A stretch of 64,000 nucleotides of DNA from Tahibacter sp042701255. Lineage in GTDB: Bacteria > Pseudomonadota > Gammaproteobacteria > Xanthomonadales > Rhodanobacteraceae. The notes under the pieces were generated by a model. It was not told the DNA's origin. It ran no database searches and saw only the letters and a list, made by a program, of their open reading frames with translations. Position numbers and translations under genes: made by a program. The stretch covers positions 2,666,001-2,730,000 of the forward strand of contig NZ_CP170554.1 in NCBI RefSeq assembly GCF_042701255.1. Reading direction: 5' to 3'. Positions within the stretch are counted from its first letter, which is position 1. Every line of letters begins with the position of its first letter. Below are positions 50,073-60,180 of the stretch, one piece after another.

Positions 50073-51590
50073 TTGCGTATTCGTCTTGTTTCGGCGGTGG
50101 CCGCGTCCCTCGTGCTGGCGGCCTGCGCCGGTACGCCGGCGCGCAACGGCAAAACCGCGGCCGCCGCGCCGGCCGCGGCCGACGAGGCCGAGATCGGCCA
50201 GCTGTATACGCGCCTGGCCGCGGCGGTGGAGCGCTACGAAGGCAGCGCCGAGCTGGCTTCGTCGGGCGAACGCGAACGCGCCGCGCGCGAAGGCAATGCA
50301 GCGCTGGACGATCTGCGCGCTGCCGCGCTGCGCTGCCATCAGCTGACCGGCTGTGAGGAAGAGCGCTTCCTGTCGGCCTTCGACGGCCTGCTGCGGCGTG
50401 ATGCGCCGACGACGGCCGCGACCGGCGAAGGCGAGAAGCCGGTCGGCGAGGAAGTGCAGACCGAGGCCGGCGAGGGTTCGCCGCTGGTGTCGGATCTGCC
50501 CGAGACCGCGCGCACGATCACCTTGCTGAAGGGACGGCCGCTGGCCGAGGTCATCGCGGTCAACGAACCGGTCAAGGCCTCGATCGAGGAATGGCTGACC
50601 CAGTACCGGCCGAACCTGATCCAGGCCTACGTCAACTATCAGTACCTGCGCCAGCTGATGTGGCCGGAATACCAGAAGGCCGGCCTGCCCGAGGCGCTGC
50701 TGTTCGGCTTCATCGCCAAGGAATCCGGCGGCAAGGTGCATGCGGTGTCGCGCTCGGGTGCGAGCGGGCCGCTGCAGTTCATGTATTCGACCGGCCTGCG
50801 TTTCGGCCTGAGCACCAGCAACGGCTTCGACCAGCGCTTCGACCCGGCCCTGTCGGCGCGGGCGAATGCGGCGTATCTGAACGAGCAGCTGCGCGTGTTC
50901 AACAACGATCTGGAACTCGTGCTTGCCGCCTACAACGGCGGCGAAGGGCGCATGGGCCGGCTCGCCGGCGGCGGCCGCGGTCGCTTCTGGGATCCGTCGG
51001 TCTACGGCGCGCTGTCGCCGGAAACCCGCGAATACGTGCCGATGGTGCTCGCTGCAGCCTGGCTGTTCATGCATCCGGAGCGCTACAACCTCGAATTCCC
51101 GCGCATCGACACGCGCCTGGGCGAAGTCGTGCTGCCGCGCACGATGTCCCTGGCGGAGCTGTCGGTGTGTTTCGGTCAGGAAGGCGGCAGCCGCGAGGGC
51201 TGGTTCCGCGCGCTGCGCAACCTGAATCCGGCCTACGACCACCAGATCGGCCTGCCGCCGGGCACGCATCTGACCGTGCCGAACGTGCTTGAGGCCGCTT
51301 TCCCGCGCCTGTGCGCCGAAGGTCAGTGGCAGACCCTCGCGGCCGAGCTGCATGCGGCGACGATGCCGCAGGTCGCCGTCGCGAGCGCGTCGGCCGCGCG
51401 CAACGGCAGCGCGGCCGGCAGTGCCGGCCGCAGCCGCTATACCGTGCGCAAGGGCGACACCCTGGCGGCGATCGCGCGCAAGCATCGCTGCGCCGAGGTG
51501 CGCGAGATCGCGAGCCTGAACCGCCTGCGTGCGCCGGGTTATGCGATCAAGCCGGGCCAGACCCTGCAGATTCCGGTCTGCGCGCGCTGA
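50073..51590 (+). CDS. Membrane-bound lytic transglycosylase, MltD-like lipoprotein
   Basis: A TTG at 50073 with GGGAG about 6 nt upstream starts a 505-residue lipoprotein with signal peptide and lipobox LAAC. A transglycosylase domain follows at about residues 195-320, with the catalytic Glu in KESGGKV, GASGPLQF, and AAYNGGEGRM. One C-terminal LysM domain (RYTVRKGDTLAAIARKH to QTLQIPV) binds peptidoglycan. The enzyme cleaves glycan strands in the periplasm during wall turnover. The layout matches MltD, although E. coli MltD has two LysM repeats. Confidence 0.9.
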   Translation: MRIRLVSAVAASLVLAACAGTPARNGKTAAAAPAAADEAEIGQLYTRLAAAVERYEGSAELASSGERERAAREGNAALDDLRAAALRCHQLTGCEEERFLSAFDGLLRRDAPTTAATGEGEKPVGEEVQTEAGEGSPLVSDLPETARTITLLKGRPLAEVIAVNEPVKASIEEWLTQYRPNLIQAYVNYQYLRQLMWPEYQKAGLPEALLFGFIAKESGGKVHAVSRSGASGPLQFMYSTGLRFGLSTSNGFDQRFDPALSARANAAYLNEQLRVFNNDLELVLAAYNGGEGRMGRLAGGGRGRFWDPSVYGALSPETREYVPMVLAAAWLFMHPERYNLEFPRIDTRLGEVVLPRTMSLAELSVCFGQEGGSREGWFRALRNLNPAYDHQIGLPPGTHLTVPNVLEAAFPRLCAEGQWQTLAAELHAATMPQVAVASASAARNGSAAGSAGRSRYTVRKGDTLAAIARKHRCAEVREIASLNRLRAPGYAIKPGQTLQIPVCAR

Positions 51591-51709
51591 GCGACGCGGT
51601 CTGAGCGGGCTTCGGCGGATGGCGAAACCGGCTTGCGGTGCGTGATGCGCCGCGCGTCGCGACCGGCGCGGCCGTGCTGCTGGCCCGTCGCCGCAGCTTT
51701 CTTCGGGGC

Positions 51710-51736
51710 AAAAAAAGCGCGCCGTCCCTGGCGCGC
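51710..51736 (-). terminator. Intrinsic terminator of the minus-strand gene 51778-52215
   Basis: On the minus strand a 7-bp stem GCGCGCC / GGCGCGC with a 6-nt loop (51717-51736) is followed by seven T residues (51716-51710). This is the only textbook intrinsic terminator in the window. It lies 41 nt after the stop codon of the small gene on that strand. Confidence 0.85.
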
Positions 51737-51777
51737 GTTGTCCTGCTACTAGCCCGAACTGAATTCGTTACTGCGGC

Positions 51778-52215
51778 TCAGGCCGCTGCTTCCTCGGCGG
51801 TGAACCATCCGGCGCTGGCGGTGGGAGCGGCTTCGCGAAGAAAGCGCAGCGCACGCAGCAGCGAGCGATGCACGTTGTCCAGAGCCGGAAGGGTGGTGCC
51901 GCGGGTTTCGTGATAGGCGACGGTCAGCCAGAGCGCGATGCCGCGCAGGCGGACCGGCAGATTGTCGGAGCGGGCCCGCGACAGGCCGATTTCGGTGCCG
52001 CTGCCCCAGGCGCTGTAGCGCTGCTCGGGCGGGGTTCCGTACAGGTGCGGGAATTCGCTCTTGGAAGCGGCGACGAACTCGCGCTGGGTCAGGGTGGCGA
52101 GCTGCAGACGCGAGGCATTGTTGAGCCCCTGCATCAGTTTTTCGATTTCCTTGTACTCGCGCTGCAGCTGATAAGCGCGCTTGGTCGCGACGAGGCGCCA
52201 GATCAACGGCTGCAT
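51778..52215 (-). CDS. Small helical cytoplasmic protein, function unknown
   Basis: ATG 52215 is preceded by AGGGGAA, which decides the start over the longer frame to 52296. The 145-residue product has no signal peptide or span. It is basic at the N-terminus with a long heptad-like helix (AYQLQREYKEIEKLMQGLNN), then YHETRGTTLPALDNVHRSLLRAL. It is flanked by its own promoter and a terminator, so it is a single-gene unit. I recognise no family. Confidence 0.75.
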   Translation of the reverse strand: MQPLIWRLVATKRAYQLQREYKEIEKLMQGLNNASRLQLATLTQREFVAASKSEFPHLYGTPPEQRYSAWGSGTEIGLSRARSDNLPVRLRGIALWLTVAYHETRGTTLPALDNVHRSLLRALRFLREAAPTASAGWFTAEEAAA

Positions 52216-52276
52216 GCGAATTCCCCTGTGGCTGGTTCGAACGATCGCCGGCGATGGTAAGCCGACGAGGGGGCCG

Positions 52277-52306
52277 AGGTTAGCCGAACCTGTCACAAAC
52301 TGACAA
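52277..52306 (-). promoter_or_regulatory. Promoter of the small gene 51778-52215
   Basis: On the minus strand TTGTCA (52301-52306, 5 of 6 consensus bases) and TAACCT (52277-52282) are 18 bp apart. The transcript would have a leader of about 55 nt with AGGGGAA before the ATG. It is the best match to a housekeeping promoter in this intergenic region. Confidence 0.5.
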
Positions 52307-52355
52307 TCCTGGTCACCTCGTCGCTGACATTCGTTTACCTTGTGCCGACGACGGC

Positions 52356-53198
52356 TCAGGCCAGGCGGCCTATGCGCTGGCCGACCCGCACCGCCTGCTC
52401 CGGGCGCAGGTCCGTATCGATCGCCCCGACACTGGCCGGCAGCAGCACGATGACGGTGGAGCCCATGTTGAAGCGCGCCATCTCGGCGAAGCGCTCCAGG
52501 CGCAGGTCCTTGTCGGCCCAGTCGCGGCGCGTGACCTTGCTGGCGTAGGGCGGGATTTCCAGGCCCGACCAGACCGTCGACACGCTGGACACGAGCATGG
52601 CGCCGACCATGACGACGACGAACGGGCCGTGCTCGCTGTCGAAATGACAGACCAGACGCTCGTTGCGCGCGAACAGCCGCGGGATCGCGGCGACCGGCGC
52701 CGGTGCCACGCTGAACAGCCGGCCGGGCACGTGCACGGTGCTGCGCAGGCGGCCGGCCAGCGGCATGTGCGCGCGGTGGTAGTCGCGCGGCGACAGGTAG
52801 ACCGTGATGAAGCTGCCGTCGGCATAGGCGGCGGCGTCCTCGTCGGAGGCCAGCAGTTCGGCGACGGTGTAGTCCTGGCCCTTGGCCTGGACGATGCGCC
52901 CGGCACGGATCGGTCCGGCCTGGCTCACGCGGCCGTCGGCCGGGCAGAGCAGGGCGTCGGGCGCCGGGTCGGCGCTGCGCGCGCCGGGCTTGAGCAGGCG
53001 CGTGAAGAACGCATTGAAATGTTCGAACGCGGCCGGGTCGGGTGTCTGCGCCTCGGACAGATCGACCGCGTAGCGGCGCACGATCTGGTTGATCAGGAAG
53101 TTCTTCCAGGGCTTCCAGGTCCAGCGCGTCGCCCAGTAGACGATGCGCGACAGCAGCCGGTGCGGCAGCGCGTATTGCAGCAGGATCGAGATCTTCAT
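52356..53198 (-). CDS. psd: Phosphatidylserine decarboxylase proenzyme
   Basis: Psd converts phosphatidylserine to phosphatidylethanolamine at the inner membrane, using a pyruvoyl group made by self-cleavage. The 280-residue protein has the expected motifs: CPADGRVSQ, the substrate and proton-relay region YLSPRDYHRAHMP, and the self-cleavage site MGST with Ser247 (most family members have LGST). Length is normal for the proteobacterial form. Its ATG overlaps the stop of the sco gene by 4 nt, an unusual coupling of membrane lipid synthesis with copper delivery. Confidence 0.95.
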   Translation of the reverse strand: MKISILLQYALPHRLLSRIVYWATRWTWKPWKNFLINQIVRRYAVDLSEAQTPDPAAFEHFNAFFTRLLKPGARSADPAPDALLCPADGRVSQAGPIRAGRIVQAKGQDYTVAELLASDEDAAAYADGSFITVYLSPRDYHRAHMPLAGRLRSTVHVPGRLFSVAPAPVAAIPRLFARNERLVCHFDSEHGPFVVVMVGAMLVSSVSTVWSGLEIPPYASKVTRRDWADKDLRLERFAEMARFNMGSTVIVLLPASVGAIDTDLRPEQAVRVGQRIGRLA

Positions 53199-53836
53199 CA
53201 GCGCGGCTTGGCCAGGGTCAGCAGATCGGCGCCGATCGCGGCGGCGTCCAGCGGTGGGCGGAACAGACCGACGAGACGGGCCTGCGGATCGACGAGGGCG
53301 ACCGACGCGCTGTGGTCGACGTTGTACTGCCCGTCCTTGGCCGGCTCGCGCACGTACAGCACGCCCAGCGAACGGGTCAGCTTCGTGAGCTCCTCGTCAT
53401 TGCCGGTCGCGGCGACGAAACCCGGATCGTAGAAGGACGCATAGCGGCCGAGCACGTCGGGCTGGTCGCGCTGCGGGTCCACCGAGACGAAATGGATGGC
53501 GATACTGTCGGCGACGCCGGCCTGCGCGAGCTGCGCGCGCACCTGCTTGAGCACGCCCAGGGTGTTCGGGCAGATGTCCGGACAGTGGGTGAAGCCGAAG
53601 AAGAACAGGCTCCAATGGCCCTGCAGATCGGCGCGGGACAGCGGCTTGCCGTCGCTGCGCGTGAGCTGGAAATCGGCGACGGCGCGCGGCGCCGGATAGC
53701 GCGTCAGCGCCTTCATTTCCGGACCGGCCGCGGTGAACGGCTGGCTCAGCAGCCACAGGCCGAGTCCGGCCGCGAAAGCGGCAACGAGGATCAGGACCGT
53801 CGGCAACGCCCGGCCCGGGTTATGACGTGTATTCAT
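53198..53836 (-). CDS. SCO1/SenC-family copper chaperone
   Basis: The 212-residue protein has an N-terminal membrane anchor (TVLILVAAFAAGLGLWLL) and a thioredoxin-like domain with the copper ligands Cys85 and Cys89 in FTHCPDICP and His175 in NVDHSAS. SCO proteins deliver copper to the oxidase CuA or CuB site in the periplasm. The gene is more than 40 kb from the cco locus but probably serves cytochrome oxidase maturation. TATACT ends 6 nt before the ATG with no Shine-Dalgarno, so the transcript may be leaderless. It is the upstream partner of psd. Confidence 0.93.
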   Translation of the reverse strand: MNTRHNPGRALPTVLILVAAFAAGLGLWLLSQPFTAAGPEMKALTRYPAPRAVADFQLTRSDGKPLSRADLQGHWSLFFFGFTHCPDICPNTLGVLKQVRAQLAQAGVADSIAIHFVSVDPQRDQPDVLGRYASFYDPGFVAATGNDEELTKLTRSLGVLYVREPAKDGQYNVDHSASVALVDPQARLVGLFRPPLDAAAIGADLLTLAKPR

Positions 53837-53842
53837 TGCCGG

Positions 53843-53848
53843 AGTATA
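53843..53848 (-). promoter_or_regulatory. -10 element of a probably leaderless sco-psd transcript
   Basis: The minus-strand hexamer TATACT matches the consensus at 5 of 6 positions and ends exactly 6 nt (CCGGCA) before the sco ATG. Transcription would therefore start at the start codon. No -35 match is seen. A separate TATACT on the plus strand (53876-53881) can serve the divergent prmB gene. Confidence 0.5.
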
Positions 53849-53908
53849 GACGCGGACGCGGCCGGGCCGGCGCCCTATACTCTGCGGCCCTTTGCCGCTG
53901 TTCCCGTC

Positions 53909-54829
53909 ATGACCGCCGAACTTTCCACGATCGTCGACTTCATCCGCTACGGCGCGAGCCGCTTCGCCGGCGCCGGCCTGACCTTCGGCCACAGCTACGA
54001 CAACGCGCTGGACGAAGCGACGCATCTGGTGCTCTGGGCGCTGCACATGCCGCACGACCTGTCGCCGAACTACGGCCAGGCCAAGCTCGTCGCCGACGAG
54101 AAGCAGAAGATCCTCGCGCTGATCGAGCGGCGCATCGCCGAGCGCAAGCCGGTGGCGTATCTGACCGGCGAGGCCTGGTTCGCCGGCCTGCTGTTCAAGG
54201 TCGACGAGAACGTGCTCGTGCCGCGCTCGCCGATCGCCGAACTGATCCAGAATCGCTTCTCGCCGTGGCTGGACGAAGTGCGCGTCGAGCGCGCGCTGGA
54301 CCTGTGCACGGGCTCGGGCTGCATCGGCATCGCGATGGCTTCGCATCATCCGGACTGGCAGGTCGACGTCGTCGACATCAGCCCGGCTGCCTTGCATCTC
54401 GCGCGCGCCAACGTCGTGTTCCAGAACGTCGAGGACCGCGTCCGCGTGATCGAGTCGGACCTGTTCGCGGCACTGAACGGCGAGGTCTACGACCTCATCG
54501 TGTCCAACCCGCCGTATGTCACCGAACAGGAATTTGCCGATCTTCCGCCCGAATACGGCCATGAACCGGCGCTAGGCTTGAAGGCCGGTCACGACGGTCT
54601 GGATTTCGCGCTGCGCATCCTGGTCGAAGCGCCGGCGCATCTGTCCGAGGACGGACTGCTCGTGGTCGAGGTCGGCGAGAGCGAGCACGCGCTCGCCGCG
54701 CTGCTGCCGCAGGTGCCGTTCACCTGGGTCGAGTTCAACGTCGGCCAGATGGGCGTGTTCGTGCTCGAGCGGCGCGACCTCGTCGCGCATGCCGGCGCGA
54801 TCCGCGCGGCGCTGGCCGCTCGCGGCTGA
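53909..54829 (+). CDS. prmB: Peptide release factor glutamine methyltransferase-like, ribosomal protein uL3 type (PrmB)
   Basis: PrmB methylates a glutamine in ribosomal protein L3. The 306-residue protein has the PrmB N-terminal helical domain (HSYDNALDEATHLVLWAL), the SAM-binding motif LDLCTGSGCIGIA and the glutamine-recognition motif SNPPYV. The sequence FGHSYDNALDEA near the start separates PrmB from PrmC. The gene is next to aroC, as often seen in gammaproteobacteria. ATG 53909 is used because the frame upstream lies in the divergent sco gene. Confidence 0.93.
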   Translation: MTAELSTIVDFIRYGASRFAGAGLTFGHSYDNALDEATHLVLWALHMPHDLSPNYGQAKLVADEKQKILALIERRIAERKPVAYLTGEAWFAGLLFKVDENVLVPRSPIAELIQNRFSPWLDEVRVERALDLCTGSGCIGIAMASHHPDWQVDVVDISPAALHLARANVVFQNVEDRVRVIESDLFAALNGEVYDLIVSNPPYVTEQEFADLPPEYGHEPALGLKAGHDGLDFALRILVEAPAHLSEDGLLVVEVGESEHALAALLPQVPFTWVEFNVGQMGVFVLERRDLVAHAGAIRAALAARG

Positions 54830-54895
54830 CGGAAAGGACGGTTTCAAGCGACGCCTCGGGCGTGGCCGGCGGCGATCATTCAGAGGTTCAAACCG

Positions 54896-55993
54896 GTGTC
54901 GAGCAATTCGTTCGGAAAACTGCTGACGGTCACGACCTTCGGCGAGAGCCACGGTCCGGCCATCGGCTGCGTCGTCGACGGCTGTCCGCCGGGGCTGCCG
55001 ATCGCGACCGAGGATTTCCGCGACGATCTCGAACGCCGCGCGACCGGCCGCAGCCGCCACACTTCGCAGCGGCGCGAGACCGACGAGGTCGAGATCCTGT
55101 CCGGCGTCTACGAAGGCGTCACGACCGGCACGCCGATCGCGCTGCTGATCCGCAACACGGACCAGCGATCCAAGGACTACGCCGAGATCGCCGAGCGCTT
55201 CCGGCCCGGTCATGCGGACTACACCTACTGGCACAAATACGGCCTGCGCGATCCGCGCGGCGGCGGGCGTTCCTCGGCGCGCGAGACCACGATGCGCGTG
55301 GCCGCCGGCGTCATCGCCAAGCGCTGGCTCGCGCGCACCCACGGCATCCGCGTGCGCGGCTGGCTCGCCGCACTCGGTCCGCTGACGCCGGCTGCGTTCG
55401 ACTGGGATGCGATCGAAACCAATCCGTTCTTCTGGCCCGACGCGGCAATGGTCGGCGAGCTCGAACAGTTCATGGATCGCCTGCGCAAGTCGGGCGATTC
55501 CATCGGCGCGCGCGTCAACGTGCTCGCCGACAACGTGCCGCCGGGCTGGGGCGAACCGATCTACGGTAAGCTCGACGGCGAACTCGCCGCGGCGCTCATG
55601 AGCATCAACGCGGTCAAGGGCGTCGAGATCGGCGACGGCTTCGCCGCGGTGACCCAGCGCGGCAGCGAACATCGCGACGAGATCACGCCGCAGGGTTTCC
55701 TGTCCAACCATGCCGGCGGCATTCTCGGCGGCATTTCCACGGGCCAGGACGTGCTCGCATCCATCGTGCTGAAGCCGACTTCGAGCATCCTGATTCCCGG
55801 GCGCAGCGTGAACGTGCGCGGCGAGCCGGTCGAGGTCGTGACCAAGGGGCGCCACGATCCCTGCGTCGGCATCCGCGCGACGCCGATCGCCGAGGCCATG
55901 GTCGCGCTCGTACTCATGGACCAGGCCCTGCGCCAGCGCGCCCAGTGCGGCGACGTCGGTCCGGTCACCCCGCGAATTCCGGCCAAACCCTGA
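54896..55993 (+). CDS. aroC: Chorismate synthase
   Basis: AroC makes chorismate from EPSP using reduced FMN, the last common step of aromatic amino acid synthesis. The 365-residue protein starts with GTG (54896, AGAGG upstream) and contains the family signatures GESHGPAIG, RRATGRSRHTSQR, RGGGRSSARETTMRVAAG and HRDEITPQG. All conserved basic and His residues appear present. It feeds the trp genes further along this window and aromatic building blocks in general. Confidence 0.97.
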   Translation: MSSNSFGKLLTVTTFGESHGPAIGCVVDGCPPGLPIATEDFRDDLERRATGRSRHTSQRRETDEVEILSGVYEGVTTGTPIALLIRNTDQRSKDYAEIAERFRPGHADYTYWHKYGLRDPRGGGRSSARETTMRVAAGVIAKRWLARTHGIRVRGWLAALGPLTPAAFDWDAIETNPFFWPDAAMVGELEQFMDRLRKSGDSIGARVNVLADNVPPGWGEPIYGKLDGELAAALMSINAVKGVEIGDGFAAVTQRGSEHRDEITPQGFLSNHAGGILGGISTGQDVLASIVLKPTSSILIPGRSVNVRGEPVEVVTKGRHDPCVGIRATPIAEAMVALVLMDQALRQRAQCGDVGPVTPRIPAKP

Positions 55994-56054
55994 GCATCCG
56001 CGCGGGCGCGGCCGGCCGCCCGCATTCCCGAAGTATCAAACTGGAGAAATAGCA

Positions 56055-57092
<1,038 letters not shown>

Positions 57093-57132
57093 TCTATAGT
57101 TACGATTGTGTTATAAGGCATTTTCGAGATTG

Positions 57133-57157
57133 TCCGGCGGGCCGCAGGCCCGCCGGA
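57133..57157 (+). terminator. Hairpin after asd
   Basis: A perfect 11-bp stem (TCCGGCGGGCC and its complement) with a 3-nt loop starts 40 nt after the asd stop. The following bases (TATTGCTG) are only weakly T-rich. It probably ends the asd message. The rest of the 251-bp gap before fimV holds no gene; AGGGGG precedes the fimV ATG. Confidence 0.6.
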
Positions 57158-57343
57158 TATTGCTGCGCAGGGATGCAAGGCCCGCCTGAAGTTTTCGCAA
57201 GTGCTTGATCGGGCGTGAAAAAGCGTAGGACTTCCACTGCGAAGGGGATCGGCCGGTGCCTTGCGCATCTGCCGATGGTTCGCGGGCTGTACGACAGAGC
57301 TAAGACCGGGCCTTAGGCCACTGCCACCCAGGGGGCTGACCTC

Positions 57344-60025
57344 ATGAATGGATCGCTGAAACTAACGCTGGCCGTTGCGCTCGCACTGGGCAGTACCAAT
57401 GCGCTGGCGCTGGGCCTGGGAATGATCCAGGTCAAGTCGGGCCTGAACGAACCTCTGGTGGCCGAGATCCCGGTGACCGGGACCCCCGACGAGACGGCCG
57501 GCGTCAGTGTCGCGCTCGCGGCGGCGACCGATTTCGAACGGGTCGGCCTGTCCCGCTCGCGCATCGTCGTACCGCTGGAGTTCGCGGTTGCCACGGGCGC
57601 CAAGGGCAACGCGGTCATCAAGGTCACGACCAAGGAACCGGTGCGCGATCCGTTCCTCGACTTCCTGATCGAAGTGAACTGGGCCAAGGGCAAGCTGCTG
57701 CGCGAATACACCGTGCTCCTCGATCCGCCGACCATGGCGCCGGCGATCAAGGGCTCCAAGGCCAGTACGGCGGCCGTGCGCGACAGCGCAGCGCCCGCCG
57801 CCTCGGCCCAGCTGCCGGCCGGCAAGCCGGCCAAGAGCACCGGCAAGACGGCGCGCGCCGAGACGGCCGCCGCGCCTTCCGCACCGGCGGCACCGGCACC
57901 CGCGCCGGCTCCGGCGCATGAACGCAATGCCGCGGCCGGCGAATACGGCCCGGTCGCCTCCGGCGAGACGCTCTGGGAAGTCGCCGCGGCGACGCGTCCG
58001 GACGACAGCGTGTCGCTGAATCAGGTCATGGTCGCGCTGCTGCGCACCAACCCGAACGCGTTCTACAAGGACAACATCAATTCGCTGAAGCGCGGCGCCA
58101 TCCTGCGCGTGCCCAGCGCCGACGAGATCCGCGCCGCCGGCACTGCCGCCGCGGCCGCCGCCGAAGTGCGCAGCCAGAACGAAGCCGCCCGTGGCGGCGG
58201 TGCCGCGCCGACCCTCGTGGCCGACAGCGGCAGCAAGCCGGCTCCGGCCGCTTCGGCGCCGAAGACGGCCGCCGCATCCAAGCCCGGCGACCGCCTCGAG
58301 CTCGTACCGCCGAAGAGCGGCAAGGACTCCTCGGCCGGCGCCGAGCGCCCGGGCGCGGGCGGCACCGGCGACGCCGCCGTGCGCTCCGAACTCGCGCGGG
58401 CCAAGGAAGCCCTGGCCAGCAGCAATCAGGAGGCCAGCGAGCTCAAGTCGCGCGTGCGCGAACTCGAAGATCTCAAGACCAAGAACGACAAGCTGCTGAC
58501 CCTCAAGGATTCCGAGCTCGCCGCCCTGCAGCAGAAGCTCAAGGAACTGCAGGACAAGAGCGCGGCCAAGCCGACCGCGCCGGCTACGGCGTCGACGGCC
58601 CCGGCCGCTTCCACGCCGGCGGCCACGGCCAGCACGTCCAAGCCGGCCGACAAACCGGCGGACAAGCCCGCCGACAAGGGCGGCGCGCTGACGAAGGAAG
58701 AAATCTGGGGCGCGGCGGCCGGTACGTCGCCGTCGACCAGCACGTCCACCACGCCGTCGACGGCGACCGGCAGCACGCCGGCGTCGACGTCGGCCACGCC
58801 GGCCCCGGGCAGCACGGCTGCCACGCCGGCCGCCACGACTACGCCGTCGGCTACGCCGGGTGCGACCACGCCGCCGGCCAGCGCTACCGGCACTGCACCG
58901 TCGACGACGACCACGGCAACGCCGCCGGCCGCGACCGGCACGACGCCGGCACCGGACGCTTCGGCCACGCCGGGCAGCAGCACCTCGACGACGCCGGCCA
59001 CGGCTTCGACGACGCCGGGCGCGACCACGGCTCCGGCCACGACGCCGCCGGCCACGACCACGCCGGCCAAGCCCGCGACGAGCACGACCGCGCCGGCCAA
59101 GCCGTCGACGCCGGCCAAGGTGCAGCCGCTGCCTGCGGCCAAGGCCTGGTACGAGGAACCGACGACCTGGATGTACGGCCTCGGCGGTCTTGCCGTGCTC
59201 GGCGCGCTGGGCTTCCTGGCCACGCGTCTGCGCGGCAAGAAGGCGGCTCCGGCTGCGGCCGGTGCGGCCAGCTATGCCGAAACCACCTCGCCGCTGCAGG
59301 ACGAGGAGGATTCGCTGCTCGACCGTCTCGCCCAGTATCCGGACGACACCTCGGCGCATCTGGAGCTGACCAGCCTGTACTACGCCCAGGGCGACGCGGA
59401 CAAGTTCGAAGCCGCGGCGCAGGCCATGTACGCGCACATCTACGACACCAACATGCCGGAATGGCAGCAGGTGCAGGCCATGGGCCGCGAACTGGTGCCG
59501 TCGAACCCGCTGTTCGCCGAGCCGGCCGCCGCCGCTTCGGCGCCGGCCTTCGGCAACTACGAGAGCTCGTCCGAGCCCATGCGTTTCGACGGCTTCGACG
59601 ACGGTTTCGGCGCTCCGCCGCCGGCTCCGGCGCCGCCCCCGCCTGCCGAGGAAGATGCGTTCGACTTCGATCTGACCGATCGCGGTGCGGCGACCCCGCC
59701 GCCGCCGCCGGCAGCGCCGCCGGTCGACGACGACTTCTCCTTCGACCTGACGCCGCCGCGCGCGCCGGCGCCGGCCGCGAGCAACTACCAGACCCAGGTG
59801 CAGCCGCTGCCGCCGATCCCGGATCTGGCGCCGCCGCCGCCGTCGCGCATCGAAGACGATCTGCTGGCGTCCGACGATGCGATCGGCACCAAGCTCGACC
59901 TGGCCAAGGCCTATCTCGACATGGGCGACCCGGACGGTGCGCGCTCCATGCTCGAGGAAGTGCTGATCGAAGGCAGCGACGCGCAGAAGGGCGAGGCGCG
60001 CAAGCTGCTCGCCGAAATCCGCTGA
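57344..60025 (+). CDS. fimV: FimV/HubP-like polar landmark protein
   Basis: FimV (HubP) is an inner-membrane protein that organises the cell pole, type IV pili and chromosome origin. The 893-residue protein has a signal sequence ending near residue 22, the FimV N-terminal domain (LNEPLVAEIPVTGTPDE), a LysM domain near residues 202-265 (SGETLWEVAAATRP) and a coiled coil near 345-405. A low-complexity Ala/Pro/Thr/Ser-rich stretch of about 190 residues and one span at about 608-630 (MYGLGGLAVLGALGFLA) follow. An acidic cytoplasmic tail ends with the FimV C-terminal motif LDLAKAYLDMGDPDGAR. Confidence 0.93.
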   Translation: MNGSLKLTLAVALALGSTNALALGLGMIQVKSGLNEPLVAEIPVTGTPDETAGVSVALAAATDFERVGLSRSRIVVPLEFAVATGAKGNAVIKVTTKEPVRDPFLDFLIEVNWAKGKLLREYTVLLDPPTMAPAIKGSKASTAAVRDSAAPAASAQLPAGKPAKSTGKTARAETAAAPSAPAAPAPAPAPAHERNAAAGEYGPVASGETLWEVAAATRPDDSVSLNQVMVALLRTNPNAFYKDNINSLKRGAILRVPSADEIRAAGTAAAAAAEVRSQNEAARGGGAAPTLVADSGSKPAPAASAPKTAAASKPGDRLELVPPKSGKDSSAGAERPGAGGTGDAAVRSELARAKEALASSNQEASELKSRVRELEDLKTKNDKLLTLKDSELAALQQKLKELQDKSAAKPTAPATASTAPAASTPAATASTSKPADKPADKPADKGGALTKEEIWGAAAGTSPSTSTSTTPSTATGSTPASTSATPAPGSTAATPAATTTPSATPGATTPPASATGTAPSTTTTATPPAATGTTPAPDASATPGSSTSTTPATASTTPGATTAPATTPPATTTPAKPATSTTAPAKPSTPAKVQPLPAAKAWYEEPTTWMYGLGGLAVLGALGFLATRLRGKKAAPAAAGAASYAETTSPLQDEEDSLLDRLAQYPDDTSAHLELTSLYYAQGDADKFEAAAQAMYAHIYDTNMPEWQQVQAMGRELVPSNPLFAEPAAAASAPAFGNYESSSEPMRFDGFDDGFGAPPPAPAPPPPAEEDAFDFDLTDRGAATPPPPPAAPPVDDDFSFDLTPPRAPAPAASNYQTQVQPLPPIPDLAPPPPSRIEDDLLASDDAIGTKLDLAKAYLDMGDPDGARSMLEEVLIEGSDAQKGEARKLLAEIR

Positions 60026-60047
60026 GCGGCGCGTACCGCTGATTCCA

Positions 60048-60073
60048 CGAAGGCCGGCGCAAGCCGGCCTTCG
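60048..60073 (+). terminator. Hairpin with GCAA tetraloop after fimV
   Basis: An 11-bp perfect stem (CGAAGGCCGGC and its complement) is closed by a GCAA tetraloop, 22 nt after the fimV stop. A short CGTTTGT follows. The very stable stem and its position make it the likely end of the fimV transcript. Confidence 0.65.
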
Positions 60074-60145
60074 CGTTTGTGGCGGCCGGAGCCGCGCCGC
60101 CCGAGGGCAGCCGGCCGCGGCAGGCCGCACGCCGCGGGTTCGGGC

Positions 60146-60151
60146 TACAAT
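60146..60151 (+). promoter_or_regulatory. -10 element of the truA-trp promoter
   Basis: TACAAT matches the -10 consensus at 5 of 6 positions. It lies 29 nt before the TTG start of truA and would give a leader of about 22 nt that includes GGAG. The -35 region is GC-rich and unclear. It may drive truA together with the overlapping trpF-trpB genes. Confidence 0.45.
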
Positions 60152-60180
60152 CGCGCCCCTTTTGTCCCGCCGGAGCTGGC

